Counted from the stretch's first letter, positions 44,348 to 52,620 are shown. The stretch is 64,000 nt of DNA from Pseudonocardia sp. MH-G8 (GCF_002262885.1 NZ_NKYF01000002.1:310001-374000); one strand, 5' to 3'. Numbers and translations are program-made. Notes: generated by a model not told the origin, from the sequence alone.

Positions 44348-44440
44348 CGCACCACTGCCCGCCCAGTCCGTGACCCGATCGACGCGGCTGATGATCGAGT
44401 GTTTCCGGCCGGAGCGCCAGCCCTCCTGGCTCCGGCTCTG

Positions 44441-44515
44441 AGCGAAGTTCCCCGGTATCGGTTGTCTGTGGTCGTGCGGACGACCACAGACAACCGAAAG
44501 TCGGGATCATGGACC
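44441..44515. repeat. 75-bp inverted-repeat element, copy 1
   Basis: A perfect 17-bp stem CGGTTGTCTGTGGTCGT (44459-44475) pairs with 44480-44496 around the loop GCGG. Outer blocks CCCGG and GTCGGGATCATGG extend the fold. Seventy of 75 bases match the copy at 48921-48995, and one difference is a compensated base pair. The element lies between the 3' end of the amidohydrolase gene and the 5' end of the kinase gene, both on the minus strand. Confidence 0.8.
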
Positions 44516-44517
44516 GC

Positions 44518-45684
44518 TTACGGCCGGGTTCGACGTACCCCGCGGCGCCAGACGTCGACGATCGCGCTCGTCGCCGTGATGTCGGTGGTCGGATCCCCGG
44601 CCACGAGCACGAGGTCGGCGCGGAGCCCGGGAGCGATCCGGCCGCGGTCGGCCAGGCCGAAGTGCCGTGCCGGCACGCTGGTCGCCGCGGCGAGCACCTC
44701 CTCGTTGGTGAGACCGGCCATGGCGAGGAGCTCCAGCTCCCGGTGCATGCCCGCCCCGTGGGCCGGGGCGAAGGGGGTCGCGTCGGTGCCGGCGAGCACG
44801 GGCACGCCCGCCCTGCGCAGTGCCGCGGCCACGGCGACCGGGCCGGCCGCGGATGCGATCCCGTCGGTCGCGTCGACGGGCGTGTTGCGGATGACCTCGA
44901 CGTTGCCGCCGTGCTGGTCCAATACCTCGAACCAGCCGAGCGTGCTCACCACGAACACGTCGTGGGCCGCCACCCGCTGCGCCAGCCGTTCGCACGAGTC
45001 GGCCGTTCCGGCGTCGGACCACACGTGGGCGAGGCCGTCGATGCCCGCGTCGAGCGCGATCGCGGCCTCCCGCGCGGTGACCGCGTGGGCGATCGTGCGC
45101 AGGCCCGCGGAGTGCGCCGCCTCGACGAGCGCGGCCACGACGCCGGGTGCGAGGGCCGGCAGCGATGCGCCCGCCGTCGCGCCGTCGTCGACGACGATCT
45201 TCAGGTAGTCGGCGCCCTCGGCGAGCCGCGCCTCGACGAAGGCCCGCGCGCTGCCGCCGTCGGTGATCGTGTCGAACTCGCCCGCCGCGTCACCGAAGAC
45301 GGCACGGGCGGCGCCGTCGAGCGCGTCCAGCAGCTGGCTCGGGTGCCCGCCGGGCGGCGTGGCGAGCACCCCGGAGGAGCGGATGTCGGCGACGTCGTCG
45401 CGCTCGGCCGCCAGCAGGCGCTGCCGCGCGATGTTCGACGGCAGGCTGAACATGTCGAGCTCGGTGGTGACGCCGTGGGCCAGCGCCTGCGCGAGGCTGC
45501 CGTCCACGGCGTGGGTGTGGGCGTCGATCAGGCCCGGCAGCAACGTCCGGCCGGAGCCGTCGACCTCGACGTCCACCGGCTGCGCGTCCGGCGCGGCGAT
45601 GCCGTCGCCGTCGATCAGCACATCGGATCGCGGCGTGGTGACATCGCCGTCGAAGACGCGGACATCGCGGATCAAGGTGCGCAT
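44518..45684 (-). CDS. Amidohydrolase-family metal-dependent hydrolase
   Basis: The 388-residue TIM-barrel amidohydrolase has metal-site motif GLIDAHTHAVDGSL (HxH), a lysine candidate in DYLKIVVDDG, histidines in TIAHAVTAREA and GLAHVWSDAG, and the C-terminal aspartate in VLAGTDATPF. The C-terminus (GRIAPGLRADLVLVAGDPTTDI) completes the small beta domain. It resembles imidazolonepropionase/prolidase-like members; the substrate is unknown. GGGAGA lies five bases before ATG 45684. An ECF41-like promoter motif in front suggests control by the divergent SigJ. Confidence 0.85.
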   Translation of the reverse strand: MRTLIRDVRVFDGDVTTPRSDVLIDGDGIAAPDAQPVDVEVDGSGRTLLPGLIDAHTHAVDGSLAQALAHGVTTELDMFSLPSNIARQRLLAAERDDVADIRSSGVLATPPGGHPSQLLDALDGAARAVFGDAAGEFDTITDGGSARAFVEARLAEGADYLKIVVDDGATAGASLPALAPGVVAALVEAAHSAGLRTIAHAVTAREAAIALDAGIDGLAHVWSDAGTADSCERLAQRVAAHDVFVVSTLGWFEVLDQHGGNVEVIRNTPVDATDGIASAAGPVAVAAALRRAGVPVLAGTDATPFAPAHGAGMHRELELLAMAGLTNEEVLAAATSVPARHFGLADRGRIAPGLRADLVLVAGDPTTDITATSAIVDVWRRGVRRTRP

Positions 45685-45734
45685 CGGTTCTCCCGTCGGT
45701 TCCGCGGACCCGGATCGTGGGCCCGCGGGGACAG

Positions 45735-45761
45735 GAGGCCTGCACCGCATCGAGCGTGACA
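45735..45761 (-). promoter_or_regulatory. Candidate ECF41 promoter for the amidohydrolase gene
   Basis: On the minus strand TGTCACG (45755-45761) and CCTC (45735-45738) are separated by 16 bases. ECF41 promoters are described as TGTCACA-N16-CGTC, so this is a near match. It mirrors a similar motif facing the sigma factor gene. The predicted transcript start leaves a leader of about 45 nt. Confidence 0.5.
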
Positions 45762-45796
45762 TCGGCGCGACCGCCTTGAGACGCTCCTCACTCCCG

Positions 45797-45824
45797 TGTC
45801 ACGTTCCGGGCCCCCGCACCCCTC
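45797..45824 (+). promoter_or_regulatory. Candidate ECF41 autoregulatory promoter of sigJ
   Basis: TGTCACG (45797-45803), 17 bases, then CCTC (45821-45824), close to the ECF41 consensus TGTCACA-N16-CGTC. It is 34 bases before the ATG at 45858 and is divergent to the same motif in front of the amidohydrolase. Confidence 0.45.
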
Positions 45825-45857
45825 TGTGCTGGAATCCGCTGGGAAGGGGTTCTCACG

Positions 45858-46757
45858 ATGTCCGGCATCCGGCCGCAGGACGCGGCGACCCAGCAGTTCG
45901 TCGACCACCGCGAGCTGCTGTTCTCGATCGTCTACAACATGCTCGGCAGCGTCGCCGACACCGAGGACGTGCTGCAGGAGACCTGGCTGTCGTGGGTGCC
46001 GCGCGCGGGCGGCGACGGCGGGGCGCCGATCGACAACCCGCGGGCGTACCTGGTGCGCACCGCGGTCAACCACGCACTGGCGAGGCGGGCCGCGCTCACC
46101 CGGCGAAAGGAGACCTACGTCGGGCAGTGGCTGCCCGAGCCCGTCGTCACGCCCCTCGACGAGGGCGCCGAGCACGTCGAGCGCACCGAGTCGTTCTCCA
46201 TGGCGCTGCTCGTCGTGCTGGAGACGCTCAGCCCGCTCGAGCGCGCGGTCTTCGTCCTGCACGAGGCGTTCGGCTTCGCGTACACCGAGATCGCCGAGAT
46301 GCTCGACCGCAACCCCACGGCGGTCCGGCAGGTCGCCCACCGCGCCCGCGAGCACGTCCGCGCCCGCCGGACCCGCTACCCGGCCGACCCGCGGCGGCGA
46401 CGCGAGGCGACCGACCGGTTCCTGACCGCGGCCCTCGGCGGTGACCTGGACGCACTGATGTCCGTGCTCGCGCCGGACGTCACCCTGTGGACCGACGGCG
46501 GTGGCAAGGGGCCTGCGGTCAGCCTGCACCCGGTCCACGGCCGCGACGCCGTCGCCGGGCTGTTCATCGAGGTCGCGAGCACCCGGCCCCCCGGCCTGGC
46601 CGTCCGCTACCGGCGGGTCAACGGCGATCCCTCGGCGGTGCTCTTCGTGGGCGACGCGCCGTTCGCCGTCCTGGTGCTCGACCTCGCGCCGGGCGGCGAG
46701 CAGATCTGCGGGATCTACTCGGTCACCAACCCCGACAAGCTGTCAGGGGCGCGGTGA
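45858..46757 (+). CDS. sigJ: ECF41-type sigma factor (SigJ) with C-terminal SnoaL-like domain
   Basis: The 299-residue product has sigma region 2 (LLFSIVYNMLGSVADTEDVLQETWLSW), the linker motif WLPEP, sigma region 4 (LSPLERAVFVLHEAFGFAYTEIAEMLDRNPTAVRQVAHRAREHV), and a C-terminal SnoaL-like domain ending with NPDKL. WLPEP and NPDKL are hallmarks of ECF41, whose C-terminal domain acts as a built-in regulator in place of an anti-sigma factor. Typical ECF41 genes neighbour a carboxymuconolactone decarboxylase or oxidoreductase; here the divergent neighbour is an amidohydrolase. GGGAAGGGG precedes the ATG. Confidence 0.93.
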   Translation: MSGIRPQDAATQQFVDHRELLFSIVYNMLGSVADTEDVLQETWLSWVPRAGGDGGAPIDNPRAYLVRTAVNHALARRAALTRRKETYVGQWLPEPVVTPLDEGAEHVERTESFSMALLVVLETLSPLERAVFVLHEAFGFAYTEIAEMLDRNPTAVRQVAHRAREHVRARRTRYPADPRRRREATDRFLTAALGGDLDALMSVLAPDVTLWTDGGGKGPAVSLHPVHGRDAVAGLFIEVASTRPPGLAVRYRRVNGDPSAVLFVGDAPFAVLVLDLAPGGEQICGIYSVTNPDKLSGAR

Positions 46758-46793
46758 CCCCGTGATCGGCCACACACGCGCTCGACCGGCGGG

Positions 46794-46810
46794 TGTCAGG
46801 TGTTCACCCG
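46794..46810 (+). promoter_or_regulatory. Shared 17-bp motif upstream of second propeller gene
   Basis: TGTCAGGTGTTCACCCG is identical to 37784-37800 in front of the other membrane propeller gene. It contains the inverted repeat GGTG-TT-CACC. A -10-like TAGCGT follows at 46834-46839 and an SD-like GGGGGGAG before GTG 46876. It is a candidate site for a common regulator. Confidence 0.5.
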
Positions 46811-46875
46811 ACATCGACCTGCGTCGCACTTCCTAGCGTCTCGTGCGGAGCGTTCGCTGATCCGGGGGGAGCCGC

Positions 46876-48876
46876 GTGGCCGGGAACGCAGGTTCGGAAC
46901 GGCCTCGACGACCACGGTGGTGGGCACCGTTCACGTTCGCGGCCGCCGCGGCGCTCGTCGTTTCCGTGCTCGTCCTCCCGTGGACCTCGTGGCCGGAAGG
47001 TTACGGCCACGTCCCCTGGTGGGTGTCGGCTCCGTTGGTGGCGGCGGTGGTGCTGCTCCTGGTGGGGGTCGGGGGTCGCCGGTACACGACCTGGGCGGGC
47101 CTGCTCGGCGGCACGGCGATGGTGGCGGGGGTCGTGAGCTTCCAGACCTCGCCACGGGAGGAAGTCGAGCTGGACGGGCGGACGCAGGAGCGGATCCGGG
47201 CTCACCCCTGGCCCGGGGACGTCCCGCCCGAGTGGTGGCTCAGGCTGTATCCGGCCAACCCGCCGGCAGCCCCGTTGGCCTGTGCCCTGGCGGCTGCCGT
47301 GGTCCTGGTGCTGTGTGTCGTGGTGCTGGTCCGCCGACAGGATCCGTGGATGGGACCCGGGCCGGCGGACGGTGAAGGGCAGCCTCCGACCAGGACCGCC
47401 CGCCGAGCGATGGCCGCGGGACTCGTCGGGGTGCTCGTGGGCGGGCTGTCGGGGGCAGGCACGGCCTATGGGGCCAACGAGCTGCGGATGGCGGCACTCG
47501 AACCCTGGTGGGGGCCGCTCGCCGAGTCCGTGCCGGTGCCGGAGGACCGGCTCCACGAGGGCTCGGTCGAATGGGACCGCAACAACATCCCCCTGCTGCC
47601 GGAACAGCCGACCCGAGTCTCCTGGCAGCACGACTTCGCGGGTCCGGCGGCACTCAGCACCTGCGGCCGCGACGGTCGGGCCCGTGCCACCCTCGTCGCG
47701 CTGGAGGAGTCCGCGGAGCGCTCCGTCATCATCGGGCACGACGCGCGGGACGGCACCCCGCGCTGGTCCCTCACCGTGCACCGGCAGGAGACGGCCGAGC
47801 TGACCCAGGTGGCGGTCGGCGAAGGATGCTCCGTACTGGTCCTGATCGGCACCGTCCTGCTCGCCGTCGACACCTACACGGGACAGGTCGTGGGCAGTTC
47901 GGTGCTCCCCCGCGGCGGGTCCCGTCGCATGGTATTTCCTCGGACCGGCCGAGGTGGAGTCTCCGCCGCGGCTGGTGGGGCTTCCTCAGGCGCAGTACGC
48001 GCATCTGGCGTCCGAGCATCGGGGGGTCGTGACGGTACGGCGCAGCGACGCCGAGCTCGTTGCACGGTCCGGCCGCTACGGAGTCTGTGCCTATCTCGCC
48101 GAGTACTCCGGCCACGAGGGTCGACCGGACAGCTACTCGTGGACTACTGCTCCGACCTGGCCACCGTCGTGAACCTGCCCGACCTGGCGACCCCGGAAGA
48201 GCTGCGCGGGACGCGGCCCCCGCCCTACCGGGTTCCGACTTTGGCACCTCAGTTCGCCGCGTCGGAGACACCCGTACCCGCCCCTCCGCCCGGCTGCAGC
48301 AGCGGCCCAGTGCGGATTCGTTCGACCTCCGATTCCGCCACCGTGGTGGAGACCGCCATGGACTGCGCCGGGAAGGGGTACCGAGCGCGGACCAGCATCA
48401 GCATCGACGGTTTTTCAACACCGGAGTGGACGCTGTCACCGGAGGCGAATGTGGCGCCGGACCTCACGTTCGTCCGTAGCCGATCCACTTACCTGGCGGA
48501 GGTGTGGGGCGACACCGTGGTGATGATGTTCTCCCGCGGCTTCGACCGATGGTGGGCCGTCTCCCCCAAGCCGGGAGACCCGGTCGTCGGGCTGGCGGAC
48601 GTCGACGGCGCCCGCCTCCTCGACGGCTGGCAGGGACCCATGGACATGGGAACCTATTCGCCCATTCTTGCCCTCACACGCTCCGGCAGCCTGGTCACGC
48701 TGGCCGAGTTCCGTCATGCGGAGACGCCGGAGCGCGTCCGGGTCCTCGCGTCCAGCGACGTCGCCCGCCAGCCTTGCGCCGGGGAGCGCGGGCTCCTGGC
48801 CGACAAGACCTCCGGCACGGCCCTTGTGCTGTGCACCACGAACGACGGCACGCACGTCACAGCTGTCACCGACTAG
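46876..48876 (+). CDS. Membrane-anchored PQQ-like propeller protein with internal compensated frameshift
   Basis: The reading frame codes 666 residues. The first ~200 hold four or five membrane helices (FAAAAALVVSVLVLPWTSW; PLVAAVVLLLVGVGG; LACALAAAVVLVLCVVVLV; AAGLVGVLVGGLSGAGTAYG). The rest is an extracytoplasmic propeller like that of the 37934 gene. Between about 47920 and 48130 the annotated frame is Arg/Gly-rich and unlike protein, whereas the +1 frame reads AWYFLGPAEVESPPRLVG and VRRSDAELVARSGRYGVCAYLA. A one-base gain near 47920 and a one-base loss near 48125 would explain this. It could be a sequencing error or a real altered segment. The function is unknown. Confidence 0.65.
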   Translation: MAGNAGSERPRRPRWWAPFTFAAAAALVVSVLVLPWTSWPEGYGHVPWWVSAPLVAAVVLLLVGVGGRRYTTWAGLLGGTAMVAGVVSFQTSPREEVELDGRTQERIRAHPWPGDVPPEWWLRLYPANPPAAPLACALAAAVVLVLCVVVLVRRQDPWMGPGPADGEGQPPTRTARRAMAAGLVGVLVGGLSGAGTAYGANELRMAALEPWWGPLAESVPVPEDRLHEGSVEWDRNNIPLLPEQPTRVSWQHDFAGPAALSTCGRDGRARATLVALEESAERSVIIGHDARDGTPRWSLTVHRQETAELTQVAVGEGCSVLVLIGTVLLAVDTYTGQVVGSSVLPRGGSRRMVFPRTGRGGVSAAAGGASSGAVRASGVRASGGRDGTAQRRRARCTVRPLRSLCLSRRVLRPRGSTGQLLVDYCSDLATVVNLPDLATPEELRGTRPPPYRVPTLAPQFAASETPVPAPPPGCSSGPVRIRSTSDSATVVETAMDCAGKGYRARTSISIDGFSTPEWTLSPEANVAPDLTFVRSRSTYLAEVWGDTVVMMFSRGFDRWWAVSPKPGDPVVGLADVDGARLLDGWQGPMDMGTYSPILALTRSGSLVTLAEFRHAETPERVRVLASSDVARQPCAGERGLLADKTSGTALVLCTTNDGTHVTAVTD

Positions 48877-48920
48877 ACGCTCCACTTCAGCCGCGCGCCC
48901 ACCCGCGGCCGCCGCTGCAC

Positions 48921-48995
48921 AGCGAAGATCCCCGGTATCGGTTGGCTGTGGTCGTGCGGACAACCACAGCCAACCGAAAGTCGGGATCATGGACG
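48921..48995. repeat. 75-bp inverted-repeat element, copy 2
   Basis: CGGTTGGCTGTGGTCGT (48939-48955) pairs with 48960-48976 around GCGG with one mismatch. Compared with copy 1, the T-A pair at stem position 7 is replaced by G-C, so the pairing is kept. It lies between the convergent propeller and glucosidase genes. The remaining ~120 bp up to 49118 show nothing else. Confidence 0.8.
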
Positions 48996-49118
48996 GCTCA
49001 CCCCGGACGGCGAGCAGATCCGCGGGGATCTCCTCGGTCACCGACATCGACGTGTCAGGGCTGCGCGAGCGCCCAGATCCCCACCACGTCGATCTCGAGC
49101 GTCGGGACCGCGCCGGGC

Positions 49119-51437
49119 TCAGCCCCGGTCGACCTCCACCCGCACGACCCGACGGTCGGCGGTCGAGATCTCGTGCACCGGACCCGTCAACTCCACCTCG
49201 CCCGTGAGCACCGGGTCGACGCAGCTGCGGCCGACGAACAGGGGAACCGTGCCCGGCTCGACCACCCGGACCATGCGCCGGTCGCTGAACGCCAGGCGGT
49301 GGGTCGGCACGTCGAGCACGACCTCGGCGCTCTCGCCGGGCTCGAGGTGCACGCGGGCGTAGCCGAGCAGCTGCACGACCGGCCGCGTCACGGAGGCGAT
49401 GACGTCGCGGGCGTAGAGCTGGACGACCTCGGCGCCCGCCCGGTCGCCGGTGTTGGTGACGCGGCAGCGGGCCACGATCGCGCCGCCGGTGGGCACGCGG
49501 GCCTCGTCGATGCGCAGGTCGTCCAGGGCGAACGTGGTGTAGGACAGCCCGTGCCCGAACGGGCGCACGGGTGCGGTGTCGAGGTTGCTCACCGAGCTCG
49601 CCCCGCCCAGCGCCGGGTGCAGGTAGCTGTAGGGCTGGGCGCCGACCGAGCGCGGCAGGCTCACCGGCAGCCGGCCCGAGGGGTTGATCCGACCGGTGAG
49701 CACGCCTGCCACCGCTGCCGCGCCCTCCTGCCCGGGGAAGAACGCCTGCACGACCGCGGCGCAGCGGTCCAGCGCCCAGTCCAATGCGTAGGGGCGGCCG
49801 GTGAGCAGCACGAGCACGACGGGCGTGCCGGTCTCCAGCAACGCCTCGACGAGACGGCGCTGCACGCCGGGCAGGTCGAGCGAGTCGGCGTCGCAGCCCT
49901 CGCCGGAGGTGCCGCGGCCGAACAGCCCGGCCCGGTCGCCGACCACCGCCACGCACACCTGCGCCTCGCGGGCGGCAGCGACGGCGGCGGCGAACCCGCT
50001 GGTGTCGTCGGTGTCGACGTCCGCGCCGCGCGCGTGCACCACGGCCGCGGCGGGCAGCTCACCGCGCAGCGCGTCGAGCACGCTGTTCACGTCGAGGCCC
50101 AGCTCGAAGCCCGGGTGCTGGGGCAGAACGTGGTTGGCGAAGCTGTAGCACCCGAACAGGGCGGCGGTGTCGTCCGCGTTCGGTCCCACCACCGCGACGC
50201 GGGCGGGCGCAGCGAGCGGCAGGGTGCCGTCGTTGGCGAGCAGCACGACCGACTCCTCGGCCAGCCGGGAGGCCAGAGTCCGGTGCGCGGGCGGGTCCAG
50301 GTCGATCGCCGCGGCGTCGATGTCCGCGTAGTCCTGCGGCGTCCGGTCGAGCAGGCCGAGCTGCGCCTTCTGCGCGAGCACGCGGGCGCAGGCGCGGTCG
50401 ACGACCTCCTCCGGCAGCGCACCCGAGCGCACCCGCTCGGCCAGCGGCTCGAGGTAGGCGGTGCCGGTGGGCAGCTCCACGTCGATCCCGGCCGCGAGCG
50501 CCTGCGCGGCGGCGTCGCCGAGGTCGTTGGCCACCCGGTGCAGGGTGTGCAGGAACGCCACGGAGAAGTAGTCGGCCACGACGGTTCCGGTGAACCCCCA
50601 CCGCTCCCGCAGCACACCGGTGAGCAGGGCGGCGTCGGCCGCGACCGGGAGACCGTCGATCTCGGCGTAGGAGTTCATGACCGAGCCGACGCCGCCGTCC
50701 AGGACGGCCATCTCGAACGGCGGCAGGAGCACGTCGGCCACCTCGCGCGGGCCGGCGTGCACCGGGGCGAGGTTGCGCCCGGCCCGCGAGTTCGAGTAGC
50801 CGACGAAGTGCTTGAGCGTGGCCAGCACGCCGGTGGACTGCACGCCTCGCACGTAGGCGGTGGCGATCGTGCCGACGACGTACGGGTCCTCGGAGATGCA
50901 CTCCTCCACCCGGCCCCAACGGGCGTCGCGCACGACGTCGAGCACCGGGGCAAGGCCTTGGTGCACGCCCAGGCTGCGCATCGACGCCCCGATCGCCGCC
51001 CCCATCTCCTCGACGAGCGCGGGGTCGAAGCTCGCACCCCACGCGAGCGGCGCGGGGAAGGTCGTCGCCTTCCACGCGGCGAGCCCGGTGAGGCACTCCT
51101 CGTGCACGAGGGCGGGGATCCCGAGCCGGGTGTCCGCGGTGAGCAGCCGCTGCTTCTCGGCGAGCGCCCTGGCGCCCTCGACCGGGTCGACCGGAGCCGT
51201 GCCGAAGGGGCGGGTGAGCTGGCCGAGGCCGTGCGCGGCGAACGCCGCGAACTCGCTCTCCACGGCCTGCATCGCGTCCTGCATCGGGGCGACGTCGCCG
51301 CCCTCGCCCGAGCCGCCGCGTCCCTCCCACAGCCCGACGAGCTGGGCGAGCTTCTCCTCGAGGCCCATGCCCGCGATGAGCCGGTCGATCCGCGACCGCT
51401 CGCCGACGGTGGCGCGCGGGGACACGTCGGTGCTCAT
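49119..51437 (-). CDS. GH3-family beta-glucosidase/beta-xylosidase
   Basis: The 772-residue product has an N-terminal GH3 barrel (PVDPVEGARALAEKQRLL, LGIPALVHEECLTG, RDARWGRVEECISEDPYVVG, LKHFVGYSNSRAGRNLAPVHAG) with the nucleophile aspartate in TGTVVADYFSV. The second alpha/beta sandwich and a C-terminal fibronectin-III-like domain (RPFGHGLSYTTF...GAEVVQLYARD) follow. There is no signal peptide, so it should cleave imported oligosaccharides, probably beta-glucosides or xylosides. ATG 51437 has GAAGGG upstream. A LacI operator lies 18 bp before the start, downstream of a TACCGT -10 box (51489-51494), fitting repression by the divergent LacI gene. Confidence 0.92.
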   Translation of the reverse strand: MSTDVSPRATVGERSRIDRLIAGMGLEEKLAQLVGLWEGRGGSGEGGDVAPMQDAMQAVESEFAAFAAHGLGQLTRPFGTAPVDPVEGARALAEKQRLLTADTRLGIPALVHEECLTGLAAWKATTFPAPLAWGASFDPALVEEMGAAIGASMRSLGVHQGLAPVLDVVRDARWGRVEECISEDPYVVGTIATAYVRGVQSTGVLATLKHFVGYSNSRAGRNLAPVHAGPREVADVLLPPFEMAVLDGGVGSVMNSYAEIDGLPVAADAALLTGVLRERWGFTGTVVADYFSVAFLHTLHRVANDLGDAAAQALAAGIDVELPTGTAYLEPLAERVRSGALPEEVVDRACARVLAQKAQLGLLDRTPQDYADIDAAAIDLDPPAHRTLASRLAEESVVLLANDGTLPLAAPARVAVVGPNADDTAALFGCYSFANHVLPQHPGFELGLDVNSVLDALRGELPAAAVVHARGADVDTDDTSGFAAAVAAAREAQVCVAVVGDRAGLFGRGTSGEGCDADSLDLPGVQRRLVEALLETGTPVVLVLLTGRPYALDWALDRCAAVVQAFFPGQEGAAAVAGVLTGRINPSGRLPVSLPRSVGAQPYSYLHPALGGASSVSNLDTAPVRPFGHGLSYTTFALDDLRIDEARVPTGGAIVARCRVTNTGDRAGAEVVQLYARDVIASVTRPVVQLLGYARVHLEPGESAEVVLDVPTHRLAFSDRRMVRVVEPGTVPLFVGRSCVDPVLTGEVELTGPVHEISTADRRVVRVEVDRG

Positions 51438-51454
51438 GGAGCCCTTCCGGTAGC

Positions 51455-51465
51455 CGAAAGTTTCG
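51455..51465. promoter_or_regulatory. LacI-family operator CGAAAGTTTCG (glucosidase side)
   Basis: The 11-bp palindrome CGAAA-G-TTTCG sits between the glucosidase -10 box and its start codon. It matches the CGAAA-N-TTTCG type bound by LacI-family repressors of xylan and cellulose genes in streptomycetes. Confidence 0.75.
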
Positions 51466-51544
51466 AATACTTGCGACTTGCGGCGCTGACGGTAAGTTGC
51501 GCCCCATCGCCCGTCAAGCATGTTCGCTTGGAGCTCGTAGTCCT

Positions 51545-51555
51545 CGAAACTTTCG
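51545..51555. promoter_or_regulatory. LacI-family operator CGAAACTTTCG (regulator side)
   Basis: This second palindrome, CGAAA-C-TTTCG, lies 15 bp before the lacI-type start, 90 bp from the first operator centre to centre. The pair could be bridged by a LacI tetramer or bound separately for autoregulation. Confidence 0.75.
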
Positions 51556-51570
51556 GTCGGAGGAGGGTTC

Positions 51571-52578
51571 ATGCCCAGCCGTCGCGTGACGATCGCGGAG
51601 ATCGCCGCCTTCGCCGGGGTCTCGGTGCCGACCGTGTCCAAGGTCCTCAACGGCCGCTCGGACGTCGCGGAGGCCACCCGCAAGCGCGTGCAGCAGATCA
51701 TGGCCGAGCGCGGCTACCGCCGGCGCGCGTCGGGCGGCAGCCGCCCCGTCGGGCTCGTCGACATGGTGCTGCCGAGCCTCGACTCCCCCTGGGTGGTCGA
51801 GGTGCTGCGCGGAGCCGAGGCCGAGGCCCGCAGGTCGGGCACGCAGATCGCCGTGACCTCGGCGGACGGGGAGCCCGCTGGCGAACGCCGGTGGCTGGAC
51901 CGACTGGCCACGCGCCGCTCCGACGGGCTCGTCCTCGTGGTCAGCGAGGCCGGGCCGGAGACCCTCGAGCAGTTGGCCGCGCTGCACACGCCGGTCGTGC
52001 TGCTCGACCCCGTCGGCGGGAGCGCGCCCGAGTTCGCCACGGTCGGCGCCACGAACTGGGCGGGCGGGGTGAGCGCCGTCGAGCACCTCGTGGCGCTGGG
52101 CCACCGGCGGATCGCCGTGCTCTCCGGACGCCCGCAGCTCGTCTGCAGCCAGGAGCGCGTCGAGGGCTACCGCGCCGCGCTGGCCCGGGCCGGCATCCCG
52201 GTCGACGAGCGGCTCGTGCACTTCGGCGACTTCCGGCCCACCGGCGGCCGGGCGGGCACCCGCACCGTGCTCGACCTGCCAGACCCGCCGACGGCGATCT
52301 TCGCGGGCTCCGACATGCAGGCGTTCGGCGTGTACCAGGAGGCGGCCGAGCGGGGGCTGCGCATCCCGGAGGACCTCAGCGTCGTCGGCTTCGACGACAT
52401 CGCCTTCAGCGAGCTCATGGCCCCGCAGCTCACCACCGTGCGCCAGCCGCTGGCCCGGATGGCCGCCGAGTCCGTGCGGCTGCTGCTCGCCGCGGGCGAG
52501 GACGGCATCCCCGACCCGCCGCCGCGCCTGGAGCTGGCCACCCACCTCGTCGTCCGGGGGAGCACCGGCCCGGCGTGA
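51571..52578 (+). CDS. LacI-family transcriptional repressor of the GH3 gene
   Basis: The 335-residue product has an N-terminal HTH (VTIAEIAAFAGVSVPTVSKVLNGRSDVAEATRKRVQQIMAERGY) and a periplasmic-binding-protein-like sensor domain (VGLVDMVLPSLDSPWVVEVLRGAEAEA... FAGSDMQAFGVYQEAAERGLRIPEDLSVVGFDDI). It should repress the divergent glucosidase until a sugar binds. GGAGGAGGG precedes the ATG. It ends 73 bp before the MarR gene, with which it seems unrelated. Confidence 0.92.
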   Translation: MPSRRVTIAEIAAFAGVSVPTVSKVLNGRSDVAEATRKRVQQIMAERGYRRRASGGSRPVGLVDMVLPSLDSPWVVEVLRGAEAEARRSGTQIAVTSADGEPAGERRWLDRLATRRSDGLVLVVSEAGPETLEQLAALHTPVVLLDPVGGSAPEFATVGATNWAGGVSAVEHLVALGHRRIAVLSGRPQLVCSQERVEGYRAALARAGIPVDERLVHFGDFRPTGGRAGTRTVLDLPDPPTAIFAGSDMQAFGVYQEAAERGLRIPEDLSVVGFDDIAFSELMAPQLTTVRQPLARMAAESVRLLLAAGEDGIPDPPPRLELATHLVVRGSTGPA

Positions 52579-52620
52579 CGCGGCTCGCGCCCCGACCCTC
52601 CCGCGCAGGCGTATAGTTGC

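Noticed and set aside
48504..51570. Very long plus-strand open frame opposite the glucosidase gene
   Set aside because: It is an antisense by-product of high GC3 in the GH3 gene; only the downstream LacI frame is real.
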